48,581 bases of DNA from an uncultured Prochlorococcus sp. (GTDB taxonomy: Bacteria > Cyanobacteriota > Cyanobacteriia > PCC-6307 > Cyanobiaceae), in assembly GCA_902537445.1 (NCBI GenBank), contig CACBBI010000007.1, positions 1-48,581 on the forward strand. Reading direction: 5' to 3'. Within the stretch, counting starts at the first letter, position 1. Every line of letters begins with the position of its first letter. The position numbers and the translations under genes were made by a program. Positions 19,386 to 29,014 of this stretch are shown here, piece by piece. Below the pieces are notes generated by a model. The model worked only from the letters and a program-made list of their open reading frames with translations, was not told where the DNA came from and ran no database searches.

Positions 19386-19416
19386 AAGGTGCTCTTTTAG
19401 GGCATCTTTTTTTTTT
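19386..19416 (+). terminator. Rho-independent terminator after HU
   Basis: AAGGTGC (19386-19392) pairs with GCATCTT (19402-19408) in seven pairs including one G-U, around a nine-base loop, followed by a run of T. It lies about 30 bases after the HU stop. Confidence 0.7.
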
Positions 19417-19493
19417 AAATGGAATAAAATTCAATAAGCTTAATGAAAAAGAATCTTAATAAGGCATCCAAAATTTTGAGATCTTAAGAAGTA

Positions 19494-19805
19494 ATGAAAT
19501 GTTTAACTATTTTATTCCTGAAATTTTTGTTGGTATCTAATTTTGTTATGGCTGAAACATTACCAACAAAGTCTAAGATTTTAAAACAATCTAATGATTG
19601 TTTTAAAGATTCTCGAACCCAAATATGTAAAGAATTAGTTTCTGAAATAGAAAAACTTCAATTAGTAGTATTTGACCAAAATAGATTCAAATGTCAATCA
19701 AGTTTATTGGGGCTGCAAACGGAAATTATTGAAGCTTATTTTTTTAATAATTTCTCTAATAAGAAAATTTCATTAATGATTCCATATGTGATTAAAAATT
19801 GTTAA
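19494..19805 (+). CDS. Small exported Cys-containing protein
   Basis: A 103-residue protein not assignable to a family. The first 20 residues form a signal peptide (LTILFLKFLLVSNFVMA, then E). The mature part has four cysteines (in NDCF, QICKE, FKCQS and the terminal NC), which could form two disulfide bonds outside the cytoplasm. The rest is Lys/Gln/Ser-rich and predicted helical. It is the first of three small genes read from 19494 to 20418, each with its own 55- to 60-base gap. Confidence 0.6.
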   Translation: MKCLTILFLKFLLVSNFVMAETLPTKSKILKQSNDCFKDSRTQICKELVSEIEKLQLVVFDQNRFKCQSSLLGLQTEIIEAYFFNNFSNKKISLMIPYVIKNC

Positions 19806-19859
19806 TTATTAAAATAATTTATTTTTTTGGAATATTATAAATTTGTTATTTAATTTGTA

Positions 19860-20102
19860 ATGGTAAAAGGTTTTTCTGATAATGAAGTTAAGAATAATAC
19901 TCAAAATATTCAAATAAAAGAAAAAAAAGGCTTAGCTGGTTTTCTTAAAGGCAAGAAATTTACTTACACTTTGCCAGGCAAAAAACAAATAAATATTTTT
20001 GGATCAATAGTAATAGGCTTAAATATCATTTTAGTATTGCTAGTCATCCTGTATTTAAAGAATCAAGAATTTCATGACTTTGTATTTAATGTTGGACGTT
20101 AG
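19860..20102 (+). CDS. Small single-span membrane protein
   Basis: An 80-residue protein with a polar, lysine-rich N-terminal half (EKKGLAGFLKGKKFTYTLPGK) and one membrane segment near residues 47-66 (FGSIVIGLNIILVLLVILYL), ending in a short tail. The charge pattern suggests the N-terminus stays in the cytoplasm. No family is recognised. The lysine-rich segment before the helix might contact nucleic acid or membrane lipid; that is speculation. Confidence 0.6.
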   Translation: MVKGFSDNEVKNNTQNIQIKEKKGLAGFLKGKKFTYTLPGKKQINIFGSIVIGLNIILVLLVILYLKNQEFHDFVFNVGR

Positions 20103-20160
20103 CTATATTTTTAGATCGAAAGATTTTATTAAATGATATATTTAAATTTTAGAAATTCTT

Positions 20161-20418
20161 ATGAGGGTAGTAAATTTAGTTTTTCAAGTATTTTTTTTGT
20201 TAATAACTGTTCTATTTTTGATATATTTTCTAACAGGATATGACTCTGCTTTTGAGGCAGACCAAAATTGTCATTCATATCTTTCCAGTTACGATAACCT
20301 ATCTGGAAATTATGGTTGCGATCATGATACTGAGACACATCAGTGGATACTTTACGAATCAAATGACAAAAAAGAACCAGCTAAAATTATTAAGAAATTT
20401 AGGTACAAATTTTTATAA
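20161..20418 (+). CDS. Small membrane-anchored protein, unknown
   Basis: An 85-residue protein with an N-terminal membrane anchor (FQVFFLLITVLFLIYFL, about residues 8-24) and a polar domain of about 60 residues containing two cysteines (NCHSYL, YGCDHDTETHQWILYE) and a basic C-terminus. The 36-residue spacing around the cysteines could allow one disulfide if the domain is outside the cytoplasm. No homolog is recognised. Its 3' end overlaps the convergent small gene at 20413 by six bases. Confidence 0.6.
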   Translation: MRVVNLVFQVFFLLITVLFLIYFLTGYDSAFEADQNCHSYLSSYDNLSGNYGCDHDTETHQWILYESNDKKEPAKIIKKFRYKFL

Positions 20419-20625
20419 ATCAAATTTTTTATAAAAAAACTTTGCACTTATTATTGATATTATCGCTGTAATTGCGAAAGTAAGATACTGATATATGCTT
20501 CCTTCTAAGTAAATTTTATTTTTATAAAGAGGATAATCAATGAAAGAGCCTAATGTTCCCCAAATTATTACCCACACAGATATGTATAGGATTGCTTTTA
20601 TTGGATTAGATTTTTTTTCTTCCAT
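20413..20625 (-). CDS. Small two-span membrane protein
   Basis: A 70-residue protein with two hydrophobic segments (about residues 10-28, AILYISVWVIIWGTLGSFI, and 44-62, YLTFAITAIISIISAKFFY) and basic ends. It begins two bases after the stop of the HLIP gene, so the two are almost certainly cotranscribed and possibly coupled in translation. A role with the HLIP in thylakoid membranes is a guess from this arrangement. Confidence 0.65.
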   Translation of the reverse strand: MEEKKSNPIKAILYISVWVIIWGTLGSFIDYPLYKNKIYLEGSIYQYLTFAITAIISIISAKFFYKKFDL

Positions 20626-20627
20626 TT

Positions 20628-20873
20628 TTAATTGATACCAAAAATTGAAGAGGTCACAGGTCTGCCGCTAAAAACTAACTCGGTTAATATGAGCATTAAG
20701 AATCCGATCATTGCTGCTCTACCATTTACAAGCTCAGCACTGCTATTGAATCCAAAAACATTCTTAACTTCATCACCCTGATTGTCTACCCATTTTGAGT
20801 ATTCATTATCAGTTGATGATGTATTAGTAAGATCATCATTTTGATTTTCTATTTGAGAGCCTTTTTCTTGCAT
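20628..20873 (-). CDS. hli: High-light-inducible chlorophyll-binding protein (HLIP)
   Basis: Single-helix member of the light-harvesting superfamily, protecting photosystem assembly under excess light. The chlorophyll-binding signature is at residues 46-65 (AELVNGRAAMIG..., ending in LTE), with the helix-linking Glu, Asn and Arg residues. A 45-residue acidic, Ser/Asn-rich N-terminal extension precedes it, longer than in the shortest HLIPs. The C-terminus is short (SGRPVTSSIFGIN). It lies 42 bases after cobD on the same strand. Confidence 0.93.
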   Translation of the reverse strand: MQEKGSQIENQNDDLTNTSSTDNEYSKWVDNQGDEVKNVFGFNSSAELVNGRAAMIGFLMLILTELVFSGRPVTSSIFGIN

Positions 20874-20915
20874 TGGTTTTAGATTTATTCTAATAATTTT
20901 TAAACTAATTTATTA

Positions 20916-21941
20916 TCAAATTAAACTCGATAATATAAAAAAAATTAAGGCAAAAATTATTATCCACAAAAATTGTAATCTCGTAATTAATTGACAAATT
21001 AATTTGATTTTTTCTTCAGTGCAATTATCTCCAGTCTCATTAATAATTGGCTTTTCAATAATTTCATTTTTATATTTACTTTTACCTCCCAATTTAATAC
21101 CCGAAATATAGGCAAATATAGCTTCTGAAATCCCAGCATTAGGCGAATCGTATTTTTTACCATCAAGATAGCTTTTTTTTATGATTGATCCATACTCATT
21201 AACTTTGGAGCTAACTAAAGGTAACGTGATTAAAACTAATCTTGAAGGGACAAATGTAAAAATATCTTCGATTTTTGCACTGAAAAAACCCAAATATCTA
21301 AAATAATCATATTTGTAACCTATCATTGAATCTAAAGTACTTATGGCTTTATAAGAAAAACCAAGTGACAAAGGTCCTGGTAGAAAAATTGAATACTTCA
21401 TAAAAATAATTCCAATAAAAATCCAAAATAATGGTCCAAATATTCCATCAACAGAATTTTCGGTAAGGCTTTCGGTACTTGATCTCAAGAGATGTTTTAT
21501 AGAAGATGACCTCACATCCCTACTTACTATTCTTTGTACCTTCTCTCTGATTATTTTCTTATTTTGGTTATTAATTTCCTTGCGTTCTATTAGCCCTGCA
21601 ATCTCTTTCACACTTGAAATAAGTCCCTTAGTCGCAATACAACTTGAAAGCCCAAAAAAAATTAACAATCCAACAAAAAAATGATTTCTCGATTGCACAT
21701 AACTTAGTTCTATCAATTTCCCTAAACCAAAACTCATTCCAATAGTCGATATAGCTACGAAGAAACCACCCCAAAACAATATATTTTTATTTTCTCCAAA
21801 ATTATCTATTAGGTAATCAGATATTTTTTTTATGTAAACGCCAATTACTTGAACAGGGTGGATTAAAAATCTTGGATCGCCGATCAACAAATCAAAACCA
21901 ATCGATCCAAGGAATATTAAAAATAAATTTATTTCAGCCAA
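20916..21941 (-). CDS. cobD: Adenosylcobinamide-phosphate synthase CobD/CbiB
   Basis: Integral membrane enzyme that attaches aminopropanol phosphate to adenosylcobyric acid in (pseudo)cobalamin synthesis. The N-terminal motif [17 protein letters not shown] (about residues 18-34) is diagnostic, as are [11 protein letters not shown] (aligned with NsvDG) and the [17 protein letters not shown] stretch. Several membrane helices are seen. The start is a TTG within the last codons of ilvC, a 13-base overlap, so translation is probably coupled to ilvC. Confidence 0.9.
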   Translation of the reverse strand: MAEINLFLIFLGSIGFDLLIGDPRFLIHPVQVIGVYIKKISDYLIDNFGENKNILFWGGFFVAISTIGMSFGLGKLIELSYVQSRNHFFVGLLIFFGLSSCIATKGLISSVKEIAGLIERKEINNQNKKIIREKVQRIVSRDVRSSSIKHLLRSSTESLTENSVDGIFGPLFWIFIGIIFMKYSIFLPGPLSLGFSYKAISTLDSMIGYKYDYFRYLGFFSAKIEDIFTFVPSRLVLITLPLVSSKVNEYGSIIKKSYLDGKKYDSPNAGISEAIFAYISGIKLGGKSKYKNEIIEKPIINETGDNCTEEKIKLICQLITRLQFLWIIIFALIFFILSSLI

Positions 21942-22918
21942 CTGAACATCGAGCGCAGACCTTTACCCACTTTCTCAATTTCATGTTTTGAGTTCTCTTC
22001 TCTTGATTTTGTCATTAAGGGTTTGTTCTTCTCGCATTCATCCACAAAATTCTTAGCAAAAGTTCCATCTTGAATATCTTTTAGAATTTTCTGCATTTCT
22101 TTCTTTGTATCACTATTGATAAGTCTTTTACCACTTACATAATCTCCATATTCTGCAGTATTTGAAATAGAATCTCTCATTTGAGATAAGCCTCCCTTCA
22201 CCATTAAATCAACAATAAGTTTAACTTCATGTAAGCATTCGAAGTAAGCAAGTTCTGGTTGATAACCTGCCTCAACAAGAGTTTCGAATCCTAATTTAAC
22301 CAGTTCTGATAATCCTCCGCACAAAACCGCTTGTTCGCCAAATAAATCAGTTTCTGTTTCTTCTTTAAAGTTTGTTTCAAGAATCCCAGCTCTCGTTCCG
22401 CCAATCCCTTTAGCGTAAGCCATTGCCAATGATCTTGCACTTCCGGAAGAATCCTGCTCAACTGCAAACAGTGCTGGAACTCCTTGACCATTCTGATATT
22501 CCCAACGAACAGTGTGTCCAGGTCCTTTTGGGGCAATCATTACAACATCCACAAAACTAGGAGGCTTGATTAGTCCGAATCTTATATTGAAGCCATGAGC
22601 AAAACTTAGTATCTTTCCTTCTTTTAAGTTTGGTTCTATTTCTTTAAGGTAAACATCTTTTTGAAACTCATCGGGGAGGAGAATCATAATCCAGTCTGCT
22701 TTTTCGCAAGCTTCAGAAACGCTAAAGACTTGTAGGCCATCGCTAATAGCTTTGCTTTCAGACTTACTTCCTTTATATAATCCAACAATCACATCCATAC
22801 CGCTATCTTTAAGATTTAGGGCATGTGCATGACCTTGTGATCCATATCCAATAATTGCTATTGTTTTATTATTTAAAAGACTTAGATCAGCATCGTTGTC
22901 GTAAAAGAGTTGGGTCAT
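21929..22918 (-). CDS. ilvC: Ketol-acid reductoisomerase IlvC
   Basis: NADPH-dependent isomeroreductase of valine, leucine and isoleucine synthesis. The Rossmann motif [13 protein letters not shown] (about residues 24-36) is followed by the [12 protein letters not shown] block and the metal-binding acidic residues of the C-terminal knot ([25 protein letters not shown]). At 329 residues it is the short class I form. It overlaps cobD by 13 bases. Confidence 0.97.
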   Translation of the reverse strand: MTQLFYDNDADLSLLNNKTIAIIGYGSQGHAHALNLKDSGMDVIVGLYKGSKSESKAISDGLQVFSVSEACEKADWIMILLPDEFQKDVYLKEIEPNLKEGKILSFAHGFNIRFGLIKPPSFVDVVMIAPKGPGHTVRWEYQNGQGVPALFAVEQDSSGSARSLAMAYAKGIGGTRAGILETNFKEETETDLFGEQAVLCGGLSELVKLGFETLVEAGYQPELAYFECLHEVKLIVDLMVKGGLSQMRDSISNTAEYGDYVSGKRLINSDTKKEMQKILKDIQDGTFAKNFVDECEKNKPLMTKSREENSKHEIEKVGKGLRSMFSWLK

Positions 22919-23029
22919 TAGTTGTAGCTTCTTAGCATTTGATAATTAATATTTTAGACATTAAGGTGGCAATAAACCAAAAAAATTATTAATTTAAAAA
23001 ATTAAAATTAAAATATTAATTTAGAAAGT

Positions 23030-23641
23030 TTAAGACTGATTTGCTTCGCTTGGATGTGAAATTACTTTATCAATTAGTCCATAATTTTTTGCTTCTTCCG
23101 CACTTAGAAAATAATCTCTATCAGTATCCTTTTCAATTTTTTCAAATGATTGGCCTGTCATATCTGCCATAGACATGTTTAACATATCTTTAATTCTTAA
23201 AATTTCCTTAGCTTCTATTTCAATATCACTTGCTTGGCGTTGAGATGTCCCTCCTAAGGGTTGATGAATCATTATTCTGCTGTGGGGCAAAGCAACTCTT
23301 TTACCTTTTGTGCCAGCGGCCAATAGAAACGCTCCCATGGAGGCTGCGAGGCCTACGCATATGGTTACTACATCACTTTTTACGTATTTAATAGTGTCAT
23401 AAATTGCCAAGCCAGCAGTTACTGATCCTCCTGGGCTATTTATATACAGATAGATAGGTTTGGAATTATCATCAGAATCTAAATAAAGCATTTGTGCAAC
23501 AAGGCTATTAGCAATACCATCATTCACTTCTTGTCCAAGAAAAAGAATTCTTTCAACACCTAGTCTTGTATATATGTCGACCCATCTTTCGTATTGACTT
23601 CCTGGAAGTCTGTAAGGCACGCTTGGAGTTCCTATTGGCAT
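23030..23641 (-). CDS. clpP: ATP-dependent Clp protease proteolytic subunit ClpP
   Basis: Serine protease subunit that forms chambers for Clp ATPases. The full triad is visible: S101 in AASMGAF, H126 in MIHQPLGG and D176 in KDTDRD. It lies 24 bases after clpR on the same strand. In Synechococcus elongatus an adjacent clpR-clpP3 pair forms a mixed, essential Clp core; the same pairing here suggests this is the ClpP3 type, which I infer from context. Length 203 is normal. Confidence 0.94.
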   Translation of the reverse strand: MPIGTPSVPYRLPGSQYERWVDIYTRLGVERILFLGQEVNDGIANSLVAQMLYLDSDDNSKPIYLYINSPGGSVTAGLAIYDTIKYVKSDVVTICVGLAASMGAFLLAAGTKGKRVALPHSRIMIHQPLGGTSQRQASDIEIEAKEILRIKDMLNMSMADMTGQSFEKIEKDTDRDYFLSAEEAKNYGLIDKVISHPSEANQS

Positions 23642-23665
23642 GATTTTAAAATAGTTTTGTGAGTG

Positions 23666-24328
23666 TTAAATTTTATTTGGTAGATCTTTTTGGCTTGTGA
23701 GTATTCTATCGATAACTCCGTAATCTAGGGCTTCTTGTGGGTTGAGATAACTCATCCTGTCAGAGTCTTTTGAGAGTTCTTCGATGGTCTTTCCAGTATT
23801 ACGAGATAATATCTCCAGCATTGATTTTTTATTTTTCAAAACTTCCTCAGCTCTTATTTGGATATCGGTTGCTTGACCTCTTGCTCCGCTTATAGGTTGA
23901 TGCAAAACAATAGAAGCATGTGGAAGAGCGGCTCTTTGTCCCTTAGTGCCAGATGAAAGAATAACTGCAGCAGTCCCCATTGCTTGTCCAATACATATCG
24001 TGTGTACTGGAGGCTTAATGTAGCTTATTGTATCGCAGATAGCGAAAGCTTCTGTTTCAAAACCTACTGCGTCACCAGTGTACCAACTTGTCCCAGTTGA
24101 ATTGATATAGAAATAGATTGGTTTTTCTGGATCTTCAAACTCTAAATAAAGAAGTTGAGCAATGATTAGCTCAGTAACATCCATTCCTAGTTGTCTTTTC
24201 GCATCATCATCAGAAAATAATGGTAAACCAAGATAAACAATTCGCTCTTTCAGTAAAAGAGAGGGGAGATCTGGGGGTGGGGTCCTCATAACGGTGTTTT
24301 CGCCGTAATAAGGAGCAGATACAGTCAT
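23666..24328 (-). CDS. clpR: Clp protease-like non-catalytic subunit ClpR
   Basis: A ClpP homolog lacking the active site. Aligned on GTKG, the serine position is glycine (in GQAMGTAAV), and the catalytic aspartate position is methionine (KDSDRM against KDTDRD in the neighbour); only the histidine (VLHQPISG) remains. Such ClpR subunits are structural partners in cyanobacterial and plastid Clp cores. The ATG at 24328 is preferred over an in-frame GTG three codons upstream. An N-terminal extension (about 30 residues) precedes the ClpP fold. Confidence 0.92.
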   Translation of the reverse strand: MTVSAPYYGENTVMRTPPPDLPSLLLKERIVYLGLPLFSDDDAKRQLGMDVTELIIAQLLYLEFEDPEKPIYFYINSTGTSWYTGDAVGFETEAFAICDTISYIKPPVHTICIGQAMGTAAVILSSGTKGQRAALPHASIVLHQPISGARGQATDIQIRAEEVLKNKKSMLEILSRNTGKTIEELSKDSDRMSYLNPQEALDYGVIDRILTSQKDLPNKI

Positions 24329-24368
24329 TTGTATCACAAAATTAAGATTGAACTGATTCTAGCTAGAT

Positions 24369-25478
24369 TTAGCCCTGTGTCGCTGGTGATTTAAAAGATT
24401 TGTTTGACTCAGGATTATTTATTAGTTTTCCAAAGACCATTCTTCCAGTAGGAGTTTGTAAGGCTCCTGTGATGACAATATCTAATCTGCTCCCAACAAA
24501 ATTCTTTGCCTCATCAATAACAACCATTGTGCCGTCATCTAAATATCCAATACCTTGCATTTTTTCTTTGCCCTCTCTCACGATTTTTATATTAAGTGAC
24601 TCTCCTGGTTGTACTTCTGGCCTTAAAGCAATAACCAAATCACTCAAATTCATAACTTTTAATTCTTTAACTTCAGCTATCTGAGAAAGATTATAATCAG
24701 CCGTAATTAAAGTTCCTGTCATATCCTCAGTAATTTTAAGGAGTTTTTCATCTACCCCATTACCTTCATACTTTGTTGGGTTTATTACAAGTCTTCTCCC
24801 ATATAAATCTCTTAATTCTTTTAATAACTTGAGACCTCTTCTGCCTTTCGACCTTTTTTCATTACTGCTTGAGTCAGCTAAAGTTTGTAATTCATCAATT
24901 ACACTTTGAGCAACAATTAATTGCCCTTCCAATAAGCCGCAACTTAATAAACCATTGATTCTTCCATCAATAATTACGCTAGTATCTAGAATTTTTGGAC
25001 TTGCAGCAGGGAGAATTCCTTCATTTACTAGATATGCATCAGTGTTATTTGGATTGAATAATCTCAATAATGTCCTTCCATGGGTATCTGCCAACTTATA
25101 ACCAAGCACACCAAAGAAAATGTTGCTTAATATAGCTGCTAATGGCTTTGCGAAAAAAACCTCTCTAGGAAAGGGAATTAATAGAATTGGAGCTAGTAGG
25201 AGATTCGCAACAAGTAATCCTAAAATTAATCCAACAGACCTACTTATTAGTAAGTCCGTAGGCATTGTTCTTATTTGATCAAGAAAGGTCTTTCTAAGTT
25301 GAAGGAATACAAAACCAGCTGCTAATCCTACAAATAAACCAATTATTGCTAAAACAATTCTAAAACCTTCTACATTAGATACCTGTTTGAGTATGTCTAC
25401 TGGCAATAAATCAACACCAAGCCACCCTGAAGCAGCTCCAGACAATACAAATAAAATTAATACTAAGATATCCGTCAT
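24369..25478 (-). CDS. PIN/TRAM-domain integral membrane protein
   Basis: A 369-residue protein of the YacL-like family. The N-terminal 130 residues contain about four membrane helices. A PIN nuclease domain follows (KILDTSVIIDGRINGLL near 162-178, with acidic metal-site residues; later LITADYNL), and the C-terminal 80 residues form a TRAM RNA-binding domain (GIGYLDDGTMVVIDEAKNFV). An RNA-cleaving role at the membrane is plausible, but its substrate is unknown. It is 40 bases upstream of clpR on the same strand. Confidence 0.85.
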   Translation of the reverse strand: MTDILVLILFVLSGAASGWLGVDLLPVDILKQVSNVEGFRIVLAIIGLFVGLAAGFVFLQLRKTFLDQIRTMPTDLLISRSVGLILGLLVANLLLAPILLIPFPREVFFAKPLAAILSNIFFGVLGYKLADTHGRTLLRLFNPNNTDAYLVNEGILPAASPKILDTSVIIDGRINGLLSCGLLEGQLIVAQSVIDELQTLADSSSNEKRSKGRRGLKLLKELRDLYGRRLVINPTKYEGNGVDEKLLKITEDMTGTLITADYNLSQIAEVKELKVMNLSDLVIALRPEVQPGESLNIKIVREGKEKMQGIGYLDDGTMVVIDEAKNFVGSRLDIVITGALQTPTGRMVFGKLINNPESNKSFKSPATQG

Positions 25479-25574
25479 ATCTATAATCTACTAGGATTTA
25501 TTAATTGAGTAAATAAGGATTTTATTTTTTTCGATCCTTAATACTTTTTTGGAGCTTAAAAATGAATTTAGATT

Positions 25575-26798
25575 ATGAATAAGTTTCCAAGAAGTGCTTA
25601 TGTGCACATTCCTTTTTGCCATAGAAGGTGTTTTTATTGTGATTTTGCGGTTATTCCACTAGGAAACGAAGTTGAAACTTTAAAAGGTTATGGAAGCAAA
25701 ACAGTTCAAGAGTATTTGCAATTTTTATATAAAGAAATATTGTCAATTAAGCATAAATCACCTCTATCGACAATTTATATAGGCGGTGGTACACCATCAA
25801 TTTTAGATCCTGCCCAAATCAAAGAATTAGTTGATCTTTTTAAAGAAAATTATGGAATTGACTATGGTGCTGAAATCACTATGGAGGTTGATCCAGCAAG
25901 TTTTACTCAAGATGATCTTTTCGGATTCATAAATGCTGGGATAAATAGATTTAGTCTTGGAGTACAAAGTTTTAATAATCAGATACTTCAAAAGTCGGGA
26001 AGGCGTCATTTGAAAGAAGATGCAGAGAAATCTTGTTTATGGTTGAAGAGAGAATATGATTCAGGGTTAATAAAAAGCTGGAGTTTAGACTTAATTCAAA
26101 ACTTGCCACTAAGTGGATTTAAAGAATGGCAAGATGACTTAAAAAAAGCAATTACATTTTCACCACCTCATCTATCTATTTACGATTTAAATATTGAAAA
26201 TGGCACTGTTTTTAAAAAATTAATTAGTTTAGGTAAATTAAAACTCCCAAGTGATGAAGAAGCTTTTAGGAATAGTGAATCAACCCATTTAATTTTAAAA
26301 AACTCAGGGTATTCAAGATATGAAATCTCAAACTATTGCCTTCCGCGACATCAGTCGAGACATAATAGAGTTTATTGGAGTGGTTTAGGCTGGTGGAGTT
26401 TTGGTCAAGGTTCCACTAGTTCACCTTGGGGGGAAAAGTTTACTCGACCAAGAGTTAGTAAAGAATATAAAGAATGGGTAACTAGACAAGACGAATTTAA
26501 TTTGGATTCATCCCTAACTAATAAGAAGTTTGTTTATAAAGAACTTGATGAGAAAATAATGTTGGGATTAAGACTCAAAGAGGGTGTAGATATCAAAGAA
26601 GTGTTTAAAGAACAAAACTGGGAAAGCAAAAAATTTGAAAGCAACTTCAGAAAATTGGTTGAAGAATGGGGAAGATTTCTTGAAAGTGGACTACTAGTAA
26701 GAAAGGGGAATAGATTCTTTTTAAGTGAGCCTAATGGTATGGAACTTAGTAATCAAGTGCTTGTCTCTATGTTTAAGTGGTGGGATGAGATTAACTAA
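25575..26798 (+). CDS. hemW: HemW-like radical SAM protein
   Basis: Radical SAM enzyme related to coproporphyrinogen dehydrogenase; the short HemW branch acts as a haem chaperone rather than an HemN oxidase. The cluster motif is C15-x3-C19-x2-C22 (FCHRRCFYC), followed by IYIGGGTPS. The HNxxYW sequence (HNRVYW) seen in HemW proteins is present, and the extra N-terminal cysteine of HemN is absent. Length 407. It diverges from the PIN/TRAM gene and overlaps convergent panB by eight bases. Confidence 0.88.
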   Translation: MNKFPRSAYVHIPFCHRRCFYCDFAVIPLGNEVETLKGYGSKTVQEYLQFLYKEILSIKHKSPLSTIYIGGGTPSILDPAQIKELVDLFKENYGIDYGAEITMEVDPASFTQDDLFGFINAGINRFSLGVQSFNNQILQKSGRRHLKEDAEKSCLWLKREYDSGLIKSWSLDLIQNLPLSGFKEWQDDLKKAITFSPPHLSIYDLNIENGTVFKKLISLGKLKLPSDEEAFRNSESTHLILKNSGYSRYEISNYCLPRHQSRHNRVYWSGLGWWSFGQGSTSSPWGEKFTRPRVSKEYKEWVTRQDEFNLDSSLTNKKFVYKELDEKIMLGLRLKEGVDIKEVFKEQNWESKKFESNFRKLVEEWGRFLESGLLVRKGNRFFLSEPNGMELSNQVLVSMFKWWDEIN

Positions 26799-27564
26799 GT
26801 CTTTCAGAGTCTACCCACTCTTTTAATTTATCCTCAAATAATTTCTTTCCTTGGATAATCGGTTGGCAAAATGGTGGTTGATCATCATTGAGGCCTAACA
26901 AATCTGCAGTAACTCTTACTTGCCCATCACAATTATTACCTGCACCGATACCAATTATGGGAATTTTCAAAGAATTTTGTATTTCTTTAGCAAGCAAATC
27001 AGGAATATGTTCAAGAACTATTGAAAAACATCCTAATTCTTCAAGAATTGAAGCCTCTTTCTTGATTTTTTCTTGGCTTGCTAAGCTTTCTCCTTGTTTT
27101 TTAAATCCAATATTTAGATAGCTTTGTGGTGTAAGACCTATATGACCCATAACAGGGATTCCCATTCTTATTAATCTAGAAATAACTTTTTGTATCTCTG
27201 GTTCAGCTCCTTCTACTTTTACGGCTTTTGCATAAGTGCTCTGAATGATTTTTCCTGCATACTCAACAGCTTTATCCTCACCACATTGGTAAGTCAGAAA
27301 AGGCATATCTGAAACGACTAAAGGTTGTTCCTCAATTTTCTTCTTAAATCCTCTTGAAACAGCATTAGTATGATAAATTATGTTTTCTAAAGTTAATGGC
27401 AATGTCGATTTGTATCCTAAGCAGACCATTGCTAGTGAATCTCCTACTAGTACGAGATCAACATTTGCTTGTTCTGCGATAGATCCTGATATTGAGTCCC
27501 ATGCAGTCAGTGCAATAATTTTGCGAGATTTTTTTTTATAATTCACTAGGTCTGAAGGTAACAT
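26791..27564 (-). CDS. panB: 3-methyl-2-oxobutanoate hydroxymethyltransferase PanB
   Basis: First committed step of pantothenate synthesis, transferring a hydroxymethyl group from methylene-THF to ketoisovalerate. Family blocks are VGDSLAMVCLGYKST (about residues 41-55, with the metal-binding Asp), MGHIGLTPQS (about 140-149) and IIGIGAGNNCDGQVRV (about 203-218). Length 257 is normal. It overlaps hemW by eight bases at its 3' end. Confidence 0.95.
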   Translation of the reverse strand: MLPSDLVNYKKKSRKIIALTAWDSISGSIAEQANVDLVLVGDSLAMVCLGYKSTLPLTLENIIYHTNAVSRGFKKKIEEQPLVVSDMPFLTYQCGEDKAVEYAGKIIQSTYAKAVKVEGAEPEIQKVISRLIRMGIPVMGHIGLTPQSYLNIGFKKQGESLASQEKIKKEASILEELGCFSIVLEHIPDLLAKEIQNSLKIPIIGIGAGNNCDGQVRVTADLLGLNDDQPPFCQPIIQGKKLFEDKLKEWVDSERLS

Positions 27565-27611
27565 AATAAATTTATGTATCTTTTTTAATCAAGAATTGCT
27601 AGTATGATTTT

Positions 27612-27705
27612 GACTCGGCCTTTCGCGGTTTTAACGCCTAAACCTGGTCAGGACCGGAAGGTAGCAGCCACAAGGGATGCTTGAGGCAGGCGAGATAACC
27701 GAGTC
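27612..27705 (+). ncRNA. ffs: Signal recognition particle RNA (small bacterial type)
   Basis: The apical domain carries the conserved GGTCAGG-ACCGGAAGGTAGCAGCC sequence (27643-27668), including the GGAA tetraloop and the asymmetric internal loop that binds Ffh. The ends GACTCGG and CCGAGTC pair to close the hairpin, giving a 94-base RNA of the 4.5S type. TATGAT at 27603-27608 may be its -10 box. It stands between panB and ftsZ, both on the opposite strand. Confidence 0.95.
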
Positions 27706-27720
27706 ACTCTATTTTACCTT

Positions 27721-28836
27721 TTAACCTATATCTTTTTTATTTTGCCTTAATCTCAAAAACTCAGGAATACTGGCTCCTGATTCTTTATTGTCGGAATAAT
27801 TATATAAGGGTTGATTAGATAATCTGTTTTTTATTCTTTGCTGGTTTAAGGGTTGGGTCGTCTCAAATCCTGTAGCAATTACAGTAACTTGTATCTCCCC
27901 TTCCATTGCCTCATCGACCACTGCACCAACAATAATATTTGCCTCTTGATCAACAACATCATAAATAATTTCAGATGCAGAGGTCATGTCTTCTAAAGTC
28001 ATGTCTTTGCCACCAGTAATATTTATAACGCAGCCTTTGGCTCCATCAATTCTAGCTGCTTCTAATAAAGGACTATTCATTGCTGCCTGTGCTGCCTCTA
28101 TAGCTCTAGATCTTCCTGAACCTATACCTATTCCAAGAAGAGCAGTGCCAGCTTCCGTCATAACTGATCTTACGTCTGCAAAATCAACATTGACTAATCC
28201 TGGGCAAGTAATTATGTCACTAATGCCTTTGACGCCCATCCTTAGAACATCATCAGCATTCCTAAATGCTTCTTGAAGAGGAGCTCCTGCTATAACGTCT
28301 TTTAATCGGTCATTTGGGATAACAATAAGAGTATCAACGTTTTCAGCTAGTCTTGCGATCCCCTCCTCTGCTTGACGCATTCTTCTTTTCCCTTCAAAAG
28401 AAAATGGTTTGGTTACTATACCTACTGTTAGAGCCCCACTTTGTTTGGCTACTTCTGCGACAACTGGTGCTGCTCCTGTACCAGTTCCTCCGCCCATTCC
28501 AGCAGCTATAAAAACTAGATCAGATCCCTCTAAAGCTTGTTGAAGCTCTTCTTTGGATTCTTCGGCTGCTTTTTGCCCTATACTTGGATTCCCCCCTGCA
28601 CCTAAACCTCTAGTGAGGTTTTGTCCAAGTTGAACTCTACTTTCTGCAGAAGATTGCAGTAGGGCTTGTGCATCGGTATTGAGGACTCTAAATGAAACAC
28701 GTTCTAAATCACTATTTATCATTCTATTGACTGCATTACTGCCACCGCCTCCTACACCAATAACTTCTATTTTGGCACTTTGGCTTGGAAGGATTTCTCT
28801 CGATTGATCAAAGTTTGGATTGTTACCGAAGCTCAT
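27721..28836 (-). CDS. ftsZ: Cell division GTPase FtsZ
   Basis: Tubulin-like GTPase forming the division ring. The nucleotide-binding motif [10 protein letters not shown] is exact (about residues 115-124), [15 protein letters not shown] starts the fold, and the T7 region with [11 protein letters not shown] is intact. The C-terminal peptide IPEFLRLRQ is present for anchoring partners, but the linker to it is short. Length 371. A TATTAT-like box at about 28974-28979 on the minus strand is a candidate promoter in the 178-base leader. It lies downstream of ftsQ and ddl. Confidence 0.97.
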   Translation of the reverse strand: MSFGNNPNFDQSREILPSQSAKIEVIGVGGGGSNAVNRMINSDLERVSFRVLNTDAQALLQSSAESRVQLGQNLTRGLGAGGNPSIGQKAAEESKEELQQALEGSDLVFIAAGMGGGTGTGAAPVVAEVAKQSGALTVGIVTKPFSFEGKRRMRQAEEGIARLAENVDTLIVIPNDRLKDVIAGAPLQEAFRNADDVLRMGVKGISDIITCPGLVNVDFADVRSVMTEAGTALLGIGIGSGRSRAIEAAQAAMNSPLLEAARIDGAKGCVINITGGKDMTLEDMTSASEIIYDVVDQEANIIVGAVVDEAMEGEIQVTVIATGFETTQPLNQQRIKNRLSNQPLYNYSDNKESGASIPEFLRLRQNKKDIG

Positions 28837-29014
28837 CTCTTAATAGGAATCTAATACTAGTATTGGGTGCATTATGAACTTACTGAGCTCATCTGTAGGA
28901 ATTTGTTGAGGAAAATCCTATAAATATTTATTTATTAAATATTTTGTTTGAATGCAAAACCCATATCAACACTATAATAATTAAAAAAAATTACTCAGAA
29001 TCCTTTTTCAAATA

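Noticed and set aside
28837..29014. Possible small gene between ftsQ and ftsZ
   Set aside because: No ORF of credible length or composition; the region is best explained as the ftsZ leader and promoter.
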